Below, piece after piece: positions 18,171 to 25,668 of a stretch of 64,000 nt of DNA. A program made the translations under genes and the position numbers. The stretch lies in NCBI RefSeq assembly GCF_025639885.1, contig NZ_CP106738.1, positions 3,224,001 through 3,288,000 on the forward strand. The letters are read 5' to 3'. The notes beneath the pieces were generated by a model that searched no databases, had not been told where the DNA came from, and was given only the letters and a program-made list of their open reading frames with translations. This DNA comes from Roseovarius pelagicus. GTDB taxonomy: Bacteria > Pseudomonadota > Alphaproteobacteria > Rhodobacterales > Rhodobacteraceae. Every line of letters starts with the position of its first letter. Within the stretch, counting starts at the first letter, position 1.

Positions 18171-18195
18171 ACAACACCACACCAAAGGGCACAAA

Positions 18196-18903
18196 ATGAT
18201 AAGTTTTGACTTTTCCCGCAAGGGCGGGAAGCATGAGGTTCTGCTAACTGGTATTGGCGGAAGTATTGGTAACGCTATTCTCCAAACGCTGGAGGAGGCC
18301 GGCAGTTCGATCACGACGATCAGCAACGATCCGAATGAAGCGCAGTCGATCATCGCCGATTTCAGCGATGACGCGGCACTGCGCGCAGCGGTGGAGAAGT
18401 CTCCGGCGCATCTGGATGCTTTGGTTCTGGCGCATGGGTTTCTACAGCGTGGTCCCGTCGATTCCGTATCTCCCGCCGACTGGAGGCATCTGCTGGATAT
18501 CAACCTGAACAGTATTTACACACTGATCCACGCATCGCTTGACCGGCTGCATGACAAGAGCAGCATCGTTATCATATCGTCGACGGCGGGTCTTGATCAC
18601 AGCCCGATCGGGGGGCCGCATTATACAGTCAGTAAATGGGGTTTGAACGGCCTTGTGCGCCACCTGTGTGATGATTTGGGGCCACGGGGAATCCGGATCA
18701 ATTCGATATGTCCGGGGCTCGTGGACAATCCGATGGGGCGCGCCTTTATGTCGGATGCGCAATACGAGGCATGTTTTGACGATATTCCAATGCGTCGTGC
18801 CGCCGCTCCGGCAGAAATCGCCAGCGCCGTCGGCTTTCTGCTCAGCGATGGCGCGAGCTTTATTTCCGGCGCAAACATCCCGGTTTCCGGCGGATTTCAG
18901 TAG
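18196..18903 (+). CDS. SDR family oxidoreductase
   Basis: A 235-residue short-chain dehydrogenase/reductase with an intact active site: TGIGGSIGNAI nucleotide loop, VIISSTAG (catalytic Ser), HYTVSKWGL (Tyr-x3-Lys) and ICPGLVDNPMG. It follows the amidohydrolase by 25 bp and probably ends that operon. It converges on the M24 gene, with a GC-rich hairpin between them. Substrate unknown. Confidence 0.88.
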   Translation: MISFDFSRKGGKHEVLLTGIGGSIGNAILQTLEEAGSSITTISNDPNEAQSIIADFSDDAALRAAVEKSPAHLDALVLAHGFLQRGPVDSVSPADWRHLLDINLNSIYTLIHASLDRLHDKSSIVIISSTAGLDHSPIGGPHYTVSKWGLNGLVRHLCDDLGPRGIRINSICPGLVDNPMGRAFMSDAQYEACFDDIPMRRAAAPAEIASAVGFLLSDGASFISGANIPVSGGFQ

Positions 18904-18913
18904 GCTGGCGATC

Positions 18914-18940
18914 CCGCCCCGCGCCAAGGCTGCGGGGCGG
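18914..18940. terminator. GC-rich hairpin between convergent genes
   Basis: CCGCCCCGC at 18914-18922 pairs with GCGGGGCGG at 18932-18940, a perfect 9-bp stem with a 9-base loop. It sits in the 43-bp gap between the SDR stop and the M24 stop and could terminate both strands. There is no T-run, so strength is uncertain. Confidence 0.5.
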
Positions 18941-18946
18941 ATGACC

Positions 18947-20158
18947 TTAGCGTATGTAGAGGTCGCTGCTGATGTCCGAGAAAACTTCGGGTGCGCCGTT
19001 CTCGCGAATACAGAAGGTCTGCCCAATCCCCGCGGCTATTCCTGTGCGTGTGTCGGGGATCATAATGTGCACGAAAAAGACCATGCCCGGCTCCATGATC
19101 AGGCTGTTACCGGAATAGATCATTGGCGGCACGTCCATCCAAGTCGGGCGAAACGTACAGCCTAGGGCATAGCCGCACGCGGCAAACCGAACGGATTCGA
19201 ACCCGGCCTTGTCCAGAACCTGCCTGTGGATGTCGTCGAGTGTTCCCAGCTCGGCACCGGGGCGGGCTGCCTCCTTTACCTTGTACAACGCCTCGTTGGC
19301 GACCTTCATCATGTCGACCTGCACAGGGTTGGTCGGGCCGACAGAAATCGTGGACTCAATACACACATTGTAGCGACAGAATGACGCCGACAGTTCCACG
19401 ATCACCTGATCGTCGGGACGAATTTCGCGTGGTCCGCTGATCGCGCGACCAAAAAGCGCCCGTTCACCAGAGTTCACCAATGGCCCGCCGGGGGGGACTT
19501 CTCCGCCGCCACTCATCATCGCGGCCAGTGCGGCACCGTTCAATTCCCCTTCGTTTATGCCGGGGCGGGTTACACCTACCGCAGCCTCGACAGCAGCATC
19601 CGCCAGCTTGCCCGCTTGGCGTACATATTCCAGCTCGGCCTCCGATTTCACCAGACGCTGGGTTCGCACGATATCCGAGCCGTCGTCAAAGTTGCAGAAT
19701 CCGTTCAGCGATGCCTCTACCAAACGGCCGTTTGCAGCAGTCAGTCCGTATGTCGCGAACTCGATGGCAATTTTGCCGCCCTCCAGTCCCAATTCTGCAA
19801 GAATATCGCGCAGATCTTTGGACGGGTCTGCCCCTTCGGTGTTTTTCCAGATTCGCACCTCTTCGTAGAGCGAGGCCGTTTCTGCCTGCCGCTGGTCCGG
19901 GCGGCGGGTCAATAGAATGGTGGGGCGCTCATCCGCTGTGATAATACCGGCCTGAAAAAATACGTATCCGGCGGTATCATAGCCAGTGAGGTAGTAGTGG
20001 CTTTCTTGTGCGAACACGATCAGCGCATCATATCCACGCTGCCGCAGCGCGGCGCGAGTGGTGGCTAGCCGGCTGTGATGTTCATCTGCCGGAAACCGCA
20101 GAGATACCTGGCGACCGCTGCCTGTTTGAGCCGAGTATTCCTTGAAATCGGTAGTCAT
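18947..20158 (-). CDS. Creatinase/M24-fold hydrolase lacking most metal ligands
   Basis: A 403-residue two-domain protein of the M24 'pita-bread' family (creatinase_N about residues 25-160, catalytic fold about 175-395). Four of the five usual metal ligands appear lost: the Asp pair region reads VIVELSASFCRYNVCIEST, the GHGIG His is GYALG, and the last Glu region is GIGQTFCIREN. It keeps Glu268 (CIEST, aligned by me to the creatinase ALERT Glu) and the Glu in IMEPGM. This resembles metal-independent creatinase and ectoine hydrolase rather than a peptidase. GGAG precedes the ATG. It follows the ureohydrolase by 16 bp. Confidence 0.82.
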   Translation of the reverse strand: MTTDFKEYSAQTGSGRQVSLRFPADEHHSRLATTRAALRQRGYDALIVFAQESHYYLTGYDTAGYVFFQAGIITADERPTILLTRRPDQRQAETASLYEEVRIWKNTEGADPSKDLRDILAELGLEGGKIAIEFATYGLTAANGRLVEASLNGFCNFDDGSDIVRTQRLVKSEAELEYVRQAGKLADAAVEAAVGVTRPGINEGELNGAALAAMMSGGGEVPPGGPLVNSGERALFGRAISGPREIRPDDQVIVELSASFCRYNVCIESTISVGPTNPVQVDMMKVANEALYKVKEAARPGAELGTLDDIHRQVLDKAGFESVRFAACGYALGCTFRPTWMDVPPMIYSGNSLIMEPGMVFFVHIMIPDTRTGIAAGIGQTFCIRENGAPEVFSDISSDLYIR

Positions 20159-20174
20159 ATAATTACTCCGTAGT

Positions 20175-21122
20175 TTAGCGCCGCATGTGCGCGGCGAGGG
20201 CCAATAATTCTGCCATTACCGTTGCTGCCAATAGGGCGGTGATTTTTCCCGGGCCGTCATAAAGGGGGTTTGTCTCGACCACGTCGCATCCGACAAGATT
20301 GATCCCTTTCAGCTGTCGCAGGAGGCGCAGGATTTCAAAGGAACTGGGTCCGCCGACTTCGGGAGTTTGCACCCCGGGCGCAAAGGCTGGATCGACGACA
20401 TCCATATCAAAAGACAAAAATACCGGAGCATCGCCCACGCGCGCCGCAATTCGATCCGCCAGAGCGTCGACAGAACTGAGGAGCAGTTCATCCGCATCGA
20501 CGACTTCAAAGCCAAGAGCACGCGACTGGCTGATATCAGTGGTAGAAAACAATGATCCGCGCAACCCGATCTGAATTGACTTGGACGGATCGACCAGATT
20601 TTCCTCTGCTGCGCGGCGGAACGGGGTACCCGCGCTGTCACGTCTTTCGCCAAAATAGGTGTCCCAAGTGTCAGAGTGGGCGTCGAAATGGATCAGTGCG
20701 ACGGTGCCGCGCGCGCGCGCGACGGCACGCAAATGGGGCAGGCTGACAGAATGGTCGCCGCCGAACGCGCAAGAGAGAACTTCGGCATCAGCGATGTTGC
20801 TGGCAAACCGCTCGATCGCGGTAAACGTTTCTTCCAGATAGCCGGGCACGACCGGGGTATCCCCCAGATCGGCGACTCGCAAATGGTCAAAGACATTCAG
20901 CATGTCGCGATAAGGGTTGATTGGTCGCAGCATGACGGACATCTCGCGAATGGCATTCGGTCCGAACCGCGCGCCAGTTCGGTAGGGCGCCCCGGAATCG
21001 GACGGGATACCGAAGATGGCTGCATCCAGTCCGTCAGTGCCGGTCGCCTGGGGGAGGCGCATGAATGTCGGAATTCCGCAGAACCGCGGCAGTTCCATGG
21101 AATCTGTCGGGTTTGCTGTCAT
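20175..21122 (-). CDS. Agmatinase-like ureohydrolase
   Basis: A 315-residue arginase/agmatinase-fold enzyme, expected to release urea from a guanidino compound at a binuclear Mn or Ni centre. Metal motifs are intact: GGDHS (121-125), HFDAHSD (145-151) and SFDMDVVDPAFAPG. The His that normally precedes GT/GN in these enzymes and serves as proton shuttle is Ala164 (DSAGTPFRRA). Substrate may be agmatine, guanidinobutyrate, guanidine or another compound. Its start overlaps the DUF1989 stop (ATGA), and the creatinase-like gene follows, so the three form one operon. Confidence 0.88.
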   Translation of the reverse strand: MTANPTDSMELPRFCGIPTFMRLPQATGTDGLDAAIFGIPSDSGAPYRTGARFGPNAIREMSVMLRPINPYRDMLNVFDHLRVADLGDTPVVPGYLEETFTAIERFASNIADAEVLSCAFGGDHSVSLPHLRAVARARGTVALIHFDAHSDTWDTYFGERRDSAGTPFRRAAEENLVDPSKSIQIGLRGSLFSTTDISQSRALGFEVVDADELLLSSVDALADRIAARVGDAPVFLSFDMDVVDPAFAPGVQTPEVGGPSSFEILRLLRQLKGINLVGCDVVETNPLYDGPGKITALLAATVMAELLALAAHMRR

Positions 21123-21733
21123 GCTGTGCTCTCTTTCGCTTCGGGGGTGTCCAGGATTTCGACGAGCAAATCACTTGGAATGCAATCTTTGCCGTTGATT
21201 GGAGTGATGTCCTGAGGGCATGCCGATATCACGACAATCAGGTTCATGTCGGCCTCAAGACATACGTGATCGCCCGGTTTGCAGGGCGGCGGAAGTCGCG
21301 TAAGACTACCATCCGTTGCGACGGGCACGTTCATGAAGAGATTGAACGATGCAGGTGTGCAGGGGCATGACAGGCCACGCTTGGCCAGTGCTTCGTGCAG
21401 GTTGGCGGTGCAGCTGCGGTGGTTCACCTCGCCGAATTCTTCGTACAGTTCCGGAGAGCAGGGACAAAGAAGTGTGTCATGGTGCATTGCTGCGCTGTCG
21501 ACGGTCATGCGCAACATGGTTCGGCGGCGTGTTGACACCAGCCTGCACCCTGTTGCCACATGCAGCAGGCTGTTAATTGAGCGAGTGTGCTCCATTGACA
21601 TGTATTCACTCATATCGTCGGGGTTGAACGCCCAGATATCCGCCACCTGATTTCCGGTCTCGGTCGCGACTTTCAGCGTCTGCCCCTTTCGAAGCGCCAT
21701 TGCGTCGCTGAAACGGCCCTTGATGCGTATCAT
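21119..21733 (-). CDS. DUF1989 (urea carboxylase-associated) protein
   Basis: A 204-residue DUF1989 protein. Family members are encoded with urea/guanidine carboxylases, and the CgdA/CgdB pair is known to be carboxyguanidine deiminase. Typical segments here are GNQVADIWAFNPDD, EHTRSINSLLHVATG, CTANLHEAL, SFNLFMNVPV and the Cys-rich CLEADMNLIVVISACPQD. Only one DUF1989 gene is present and there is no urea carboxylase nearby. It leads a three-gene operon with the ureohydrolase and creatinase-like genes. AAGGAG precedes the ATG. Confidence 0.85.
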   Translation of the reverse strand: MIRIKGRFSDAMALRKGQTLKVATETGNQVADIWAFNPDDMSEYMSMEHTRSINSLLHVATGCRLVSTRRRTMLRMTVDSAAMHHDTLLCPCSPELYEEFGEVNHRSCTANLHEALAKRGLSCPCTPASFNLFMNVPVATDGSLTRLPPPCKPGDHVCLEADMNLIVVISACPQDITPINGKDCIPSDLLVEILDTPEAKESTA

Positions 21734-21862
21734 TCAGCTTCTCCTTTTCTCTCGGCGCTTTATGAGCTGCCTGTTTGGGATGCACCGCCAACGATATTTC
21801 ACGACGGATGATGGAATTTTATTCAATGAATTGGGCGGTAAATTCCGCTCATGGATCAGTTG

Positions 21863-21912
21863 TTGACAGCTATGATGAGGGTGGCTAGCTTGTGGTCTAC
21901 ACTGGGTATACC
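21863..21912 (+). promoter_or_regulatory. Promoter region with GntR-type operator, copy 4
   Basis: GGTATACC at 21905-21912 (context TGGGTATACCATC) is the fourth copy of the cluster operator, in the 226-bp divergent region between the DUF1989 operon and the amino acid ABC operon. TTGACA at 21863-21868 with a weak TAGCTT at 21886-21891 may form a plus-strand promoter; the operator would then lie just past the start point. A second, imperfect half (GTGTACCC) follows at 21917-21924. Confidence 0.6.
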
Positions 21913-21959
21913 ATCTGTGTACCCTTAGGCAAACAGAACTTATCCGAAGGCTGTGGTTG

Positions 21960-22790
21960 ATGTCAGAAGAGCAAAGTCCGCACAAAGCGCCGCTGAATGT
22001 GGACCCAATTCTTGAGCTAACCGACATCCGGAAAAAATTTGGCGCGCTTGAAGTGCTCAAGGGCGTGTCCCTGTCGGTATCTCCCGGTGAATCCCTTTCG
22101 ATTATCGGTGCAAGTGGCTCTGGCAAGAGTACCTTGCTGCGTTGTGTAAACCTCTTCGAGAAACCCACGTCGGGCCGCATCCGCTTTGATGGTAAGGACG
22201 TCGAATACGGCGATAACCTGTGGTTTATGAAGCGTGAACGGATACTGCGGAACCTTCGCCGCGAGGTTGGTATGGTGTTCCAGAGCTACAATCTGTGGCC
22301 GCACATGACGGTGCTGGAAAACGTCATCGAATCGCCAATACAGGCCGGGCTGGGGCGTCGTGCCGAGATCATCGAACTGGCTGATGGTTTACTTGACAAG
22401 ATTGGCATGCGTGAAAAGCGCAACGAATACCCCAGTCGATTATCCGGTGGGCAGCAACAGCGCGTCGCGATCATTCGTGCATTGGCCATGTCCCCGAAAA
22501 TCCTGTTGTTGGACGAAGTGACCTCTGCGCTCGATCCCGAGCTTGTGGGGGAAGTGCTGGAGTTGATCGCGCAACTGGCTGCCGAGGGTGTGACGATGCT
22601 TGTGGTGACGCATGAGATTGCCTTTGCGCGGGATGTCAGCGATCGGACGATCTTTTTACACAAGGGTGTCATCGAAGAAGAAGGGCCATCAGCAGAAGTC
22701 CTCGGAGCGCCGACCAGCGAACATGCACAAAAGTTCCTGCGGCGCGTGCTGCATCCCAACCTGAAACAAGCGGTGGGTGATACGAAATGA
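21960..22790 (+). CDS. Polar amino acid ABC transporter ATPase
   Basis: A 276-residue ATPase of the GlnQ/HisP type. Walker A GASGSGKST, Q-loop FQSYNLWPHMTVLENV, signature LSGGQQQR, Walker B ILLLDEVTSALDPE and VVTHEIAFARDV are all present. A TTG at 21957 is in frame directly before the ATG; the ATG at 21960 is preferred. Its stop overlaps the permease start (ATGA). First gene of an importer set with a single permease and a binding protein. Confidence 0.93.
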   Translation: MSEEQSPHKAPLNVDPILELTDIRKKFGALEVLKGVSLSVSPGESLSIIGASGSGKSTLLRCVNLFEKPTSGRIRFDGKDVEYGDNLWFMKRERILRNLRREVGMVFQSYNLWPHMTVLENVIESPIQAGLGRRAEIIELADGLLDKIGMREKRNEYPSRLSGGQQQRVAIIRALAMSPKILLLDEVTSALDPELVGEVLELIAQLAAEGVTMLVVTHEIAFARDVSDRTIFLHKGVIEEEGPSAEVLGAPTSEHAQKFLRRVLHPNLKQAVGDTK

Positions 22791-23458
22791 GGTTTGATGT
22801 CATCAGTGACTGGTGGGAAGTGGTGGCGCCATACGCGCCCTTGATGCTCGATGCAGCCTTCTTTGTGCTACAGATCACGGTTTGTGTCGTGCTGCTGTCT
22901 TGGGTTGTCGGGCTGGTTGTTGCCCTGTGCCGTGCGTCCAATTTCAAGCTTCTGCAATGGCCGGCCCGGTTCTTTATCTGGTTTATCCGTGGCACACCGG
23001 CGCTGGTGCAAATCTTCATCGTTTATTTCGGGTTACCGCAGTTCGGGATTTCCATGTCGCCATTTGTGGCGGGTACGCTCGCTCTTGCGCTCAATGGTGG
23101 GTCCTACGTGGCCGAAATCATCCGGGGTGGATTGATCGGCATACCAAAAGGCCAGCGTGAATCTGCCTTGGCGCTGGGACTAAGCCGTGCGACCGCCATG
23201 CGGCGGGTGATCCTGCCTCAGGTCGTGCGGGTTATCATCCCGCCCATTTCCAATGAAATCGCATCTTCACTGAAGAATACGTCATTGCTCTCGACCATCA
23301 CGTTGATGGAGTTGACGCTGCAGACTGAGGTAATCGTCGCCAGCACGTTCCGTCCTTTCGAGTTCTACATCTTCACGGCTCTAATCTACCTGTTGATGAC
23401 AACAACCTGCATCTACGGGCTTCAAATCATGGAGCGTCGATATGCCGTGAGGTACTGA
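22787..23458 (+). CDS. Polar amino acid ABC transporter permease
   Basis: A 223-residue inner-membrane permease of the HisM/GlnP family with about five membrane spans and the EAA-type loop EIIRGGLIGIPKGQRESALALGLS followed by RVILPQVVRVIIPP. Only one permease gene lies in the operon, so it probably works as a homodimer. The adjacent solute-binding protein follows after 54 bp. Confidence 0.93.
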   Translation: MRFDVISDWWEVVAPYAPLMLDAAFFVLQITVCVVLLSWVVGLVVALCRASNFKLLQWPARFFIWFIRGTPALVQIFIVYFGLPQFGISMSPFVAGTLALALNGGSYVAEIIRGGLIGIPKGQRESALALGLSRATAMRRVILPQVVRVIIPPISNEIASSLKNTSLLSTITLMELTLQTEVIVASTFRPFEFYIFTALIYLLMTTTCIYGLQIMERRYAVRY

Positions 23459-23512
23459 AACCTCTGCTTTTCAGTTCCTAAATCGCTCCACCTTGCAACA
23501 TGGGAGAAGACA

Positions 23513-24304
23513 TTGAAAATGTTTCATAAACTGAAAATAGCGACGGGTCTGATCGCCGTTCTGGCCGCTGTGCCGGCTTTGGCTGACGGAGATCTGGAGG
23601 TCGCTGAACCCGGTGTGCTGACCTGTGGCGCGGACGGGGGGTACCCACCGTTCTCGTTGACCAACACAAAGGGTGAGTTTGACGGCCTTGCAGTGCGCGT
23701 TATGAAGGAAATGGCCACACGGGCAGGGCTTGAATACAGTCCCGTCATCGTCAAGTGGGACTCCGCGCTTGTCGGGGTTCTGAGTGGCAAGTTCGACATG
23801 CTCTGTAATGCGATGGACATTACGGCGGCCCGTCAGGAACAGGTCCGTTTCATCGACGGGTGGCTGGAATCCGGCGGTAGGTTGCTGGTTCATGAGGACT
23901 CGGATGTCTCGACGCCCGATGAGTTCGACGGCGTGATCGGTGTTCTGGCCAGCTCGACCTGGGCGGAACTGGCCAAGGAACTCAACGCATCTGACACCAA
24001 ATATTACAAGGTCGAAGTAGATGCGATGCGAGATCTGGCCAATGGCAATATCGACGGCATGATCACTGATGCGATTGCGGCCGCATGGGCGATTGAACAG
24101 TCGAACCTCCCGATCAAGCTGACCGAAGGTTCGTTGAGTTCGATCCAGAAGGGCTTTGCCCTGCACAAGGACAAGGTCAATTTGGCCAAGGCTTTGAACA
24201 AGGCGCTGGCCAGTATGGTCGAAGACGGCACCTATGCGGAGTTGACCAGCGATCTTATCGGTTTCTCGCCGGCTCCTGAGGAGCCGATCCGAAGCCAGTT
24301 CTGA
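23513..24304 (+). CDS. Polar amino acid ABC substrate-binding protein
   Basis: A 263-residue periplasmic SBP_bac_3 protein. Residues 1-23 form a Sec signal peptide ending PALADG; the mature chain opens with VLTCGADGGYPPFSL and contains GKFDMLCNAMDIT and TDAIAAAWAI, as in amino acid-binding proteins. The start is TTG at 23513, six bases after GGGAG; the ATG two codons on is spaced less well. A strong hairpin follows the stop. Ligand unknown; the cluster suggests an amino acid derivative. Confidence 0.92.
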   Translation: MKMFHKLKIATGLIAVLAAVPALADGDLEVAEPGVLTCGADGGYPPFSLTNTKGEFDGLAVRVMKEMATRAGLEYSPVIVKWDSALVGVLSGKFDMLCNAMDITAARQEQVRFIDGWLESGGRLLVHEDSDVSTPDEFDGVIGVLASSTWAELAKELNASDTKYYKVEVDAMRDLANGNIDGMITDAIAAAWAIEQSNLPIKLTEGSLSSIQKGFALHKDKVNLAKALNKALASMVEDGTYAELTSDLIGFSPAPEEPIRSQF

Positions 24305-24308
24305 TCAA

Positions 24309-24340
24309 GCGTCGGGCGCGCGATCCTGCGCGCCCGACGC
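24309..24340 (+). terminator. 13-bp hairpin after the binding-protein gene
   Basis: GCGTCGGGCGCGC at 24309-24321 pairs perfectly with GCGCGCCCGACGC at 24328-24340, loop of six. No T-run follows. In binding-protein operons such hairpins commonly protect the upstream mRNA 3' end or act as partial terminators, raising binding protein over downstream enzymes; that role is inferred. Confidence 0.6.
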
Positions 24341-24426
24341 ATCTTGTCGGTACGATCGGACCGCCGCGCCAATGCGCGTGCTGTATGTCGACCTATTCGT
24401 AGCCATTTCTGCCGAGTGATTGAAAT

Positions 24427-25668
24427 ATGACCTTAGAGAAACTCCTGAAGCGGATCGACGACGACCGCGATGAGCTCGTCGCCCTTTTTCAGGCGCTGGT
24501 CCGCGCACCCAGCCCAAATCCACCGGGGAATACTCTTGATGCAGCCGAGGTTGTTTCTGATTTCCTAAAGTCCAAAGGGCTGAGCGTGGAGGTGATTGAA
24601 CCGCTTGAAAACGCTCCTAATCTGATTTCTTCGTTCACGTGCAAAGACGACGGGCGGCATTTGGTTCTGAATGGCCATCTCGATACCTATCCCTGCGATG
24701 ACGCAGATCGGTGGCAATACGATCCGTACGGTGGGACAATGGCGAACGGTGCCGTTTATGGCCGTGGTGCCAGCGACATGAAGGCCGGAACCGCCGCGAT
24801 TGCCGCGGTCCATGCATATTTGTACACGCTTCGGCGCGAGCTCAAAGGCAAGCTGACATTCACCGCCGTTTCTGACGAGGAAACAGGAGGGAAGTGGGGT
24901 GCTCAATATCTCTTGGAACATCACGATGTTCGGGGCGATTGTCTGCTCAACAGCGAACCGGGTGGCCCGACGACGGTTCGTTTCGGCGAAAAAGGATCAC
25001 TGAAGCTGCGCTTTAAAGTCAGGACGACGGGATGCCACGGCGCCTACACACACAAGAGCCGAAGCGCGACCAAGATTGCCGCCTCTGTGGTGCGCGCCCT
25101 TCCAGCGATCACCGAGCTTCCGGTGGAAACCAGCGACAACCTCGGGCCGATGCTGACGGGATCCGAGGCCGAGTTTGATCGGATTCATCTGCCCGGCGCG
25201 GCGGAGGTTCTGCGCAAGTATACCGTGAATGTGGGGCTCATACGGGGCGGGGTAAAAATGAACATGCTGCCCGCCAACTGTGATTGCGATGTCGATATCC
25301 GCATCCCGATTGGCGGCACTGCCGCTGCGGCATTGCAGGCTGCAGAGGAGATCGTTGCGCAACACGACGACGTCACGCTTGAAGTGTTGTCGACGGACGA
25401 GCCCAGCTGGTCCGATCCGGGCCATCCCATGGTGGCAGCAGTACAATCTGCGGCGGCCGAGGTGCTGGGTACGCCCATTCACACGGTCACAAGCCTTGGT
25501 GCGACCGATGCTCGTTTCTGGCGTGAGGCCGGGGTGCCAGCTGTAACCTATGGGACCACCGCCACCAATGTTGCGATGGTCGACGAACACACTGACATCG
25601 ACGAGTGGATCAACGTCATCAAGGTCCACGCTTTAGCCGCTTACAACTACCTGAGGACCACCGCATGA
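24427..25668 (+). CDS. M20-family amidohydrolase, first of a tandem pair
   Basis: A 413-residue zinc hydrolase of the ArgE/DapE type. Metal and catalytic segments are NGHLDTYP, GRGASDMKAGTAA, SDEETGGKWG with the general-base Glu, NSEPGGPTT and a late DEHTDIDEW. The N-terminus carries FQALVRAPSPNPPGNTLDAAEVV. It probably removes an acyl group from an amino acid or cleaves a dipeptide-like amide. It is 123 bp after the binding-protein gene, past a hairpin, and its stop overlaps the next M20 gene (ATGA). Confidence 0.9.
   Translation: MTLEKLLKRIDDDRDELVALFQALVRAPSPNPPGNTLDAAEVVSDFLKSKGLSVEVIEPLENAPNLISSFTCKDDGRHLVLNGHLDTYPCDDADRWQYDPYGGTMANGAVYGRGASDMKAGTAAIAAVHAYLYTLRRELKGKLTFTAVSDEETGGKWGAQYLLEHHDVRGDCLLNSEPGGPTTVRFGEKGSLKLRFKVRTTGCHGAYTHKSRSATKIAASVVRALPAITELPVETSDNLGPMLTGSEAEFDRIHLPGAAEVLRKYTVNVGLIRGGVKMNMLPANCDCDVDIRIPIGGTAAAALQAAEEIVAQHDDVTLEVLSTDEPSWSDPGHPMVAAVQSAAAEVLGTPIHTVTSLGATDARFWREAGVPAVTYGTTATNVAMVDEHTDIDEWINVIKVHALAAYNYLRTTA

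Noticed and set aside
21734..21959. Possible guanidine riboswitch before the DUF1989 or amino acid ABC genes
   Set aside because: No conserved guanidine-I, -II or -III motif was found; the region fits a GntR-controlled divergent promoter.
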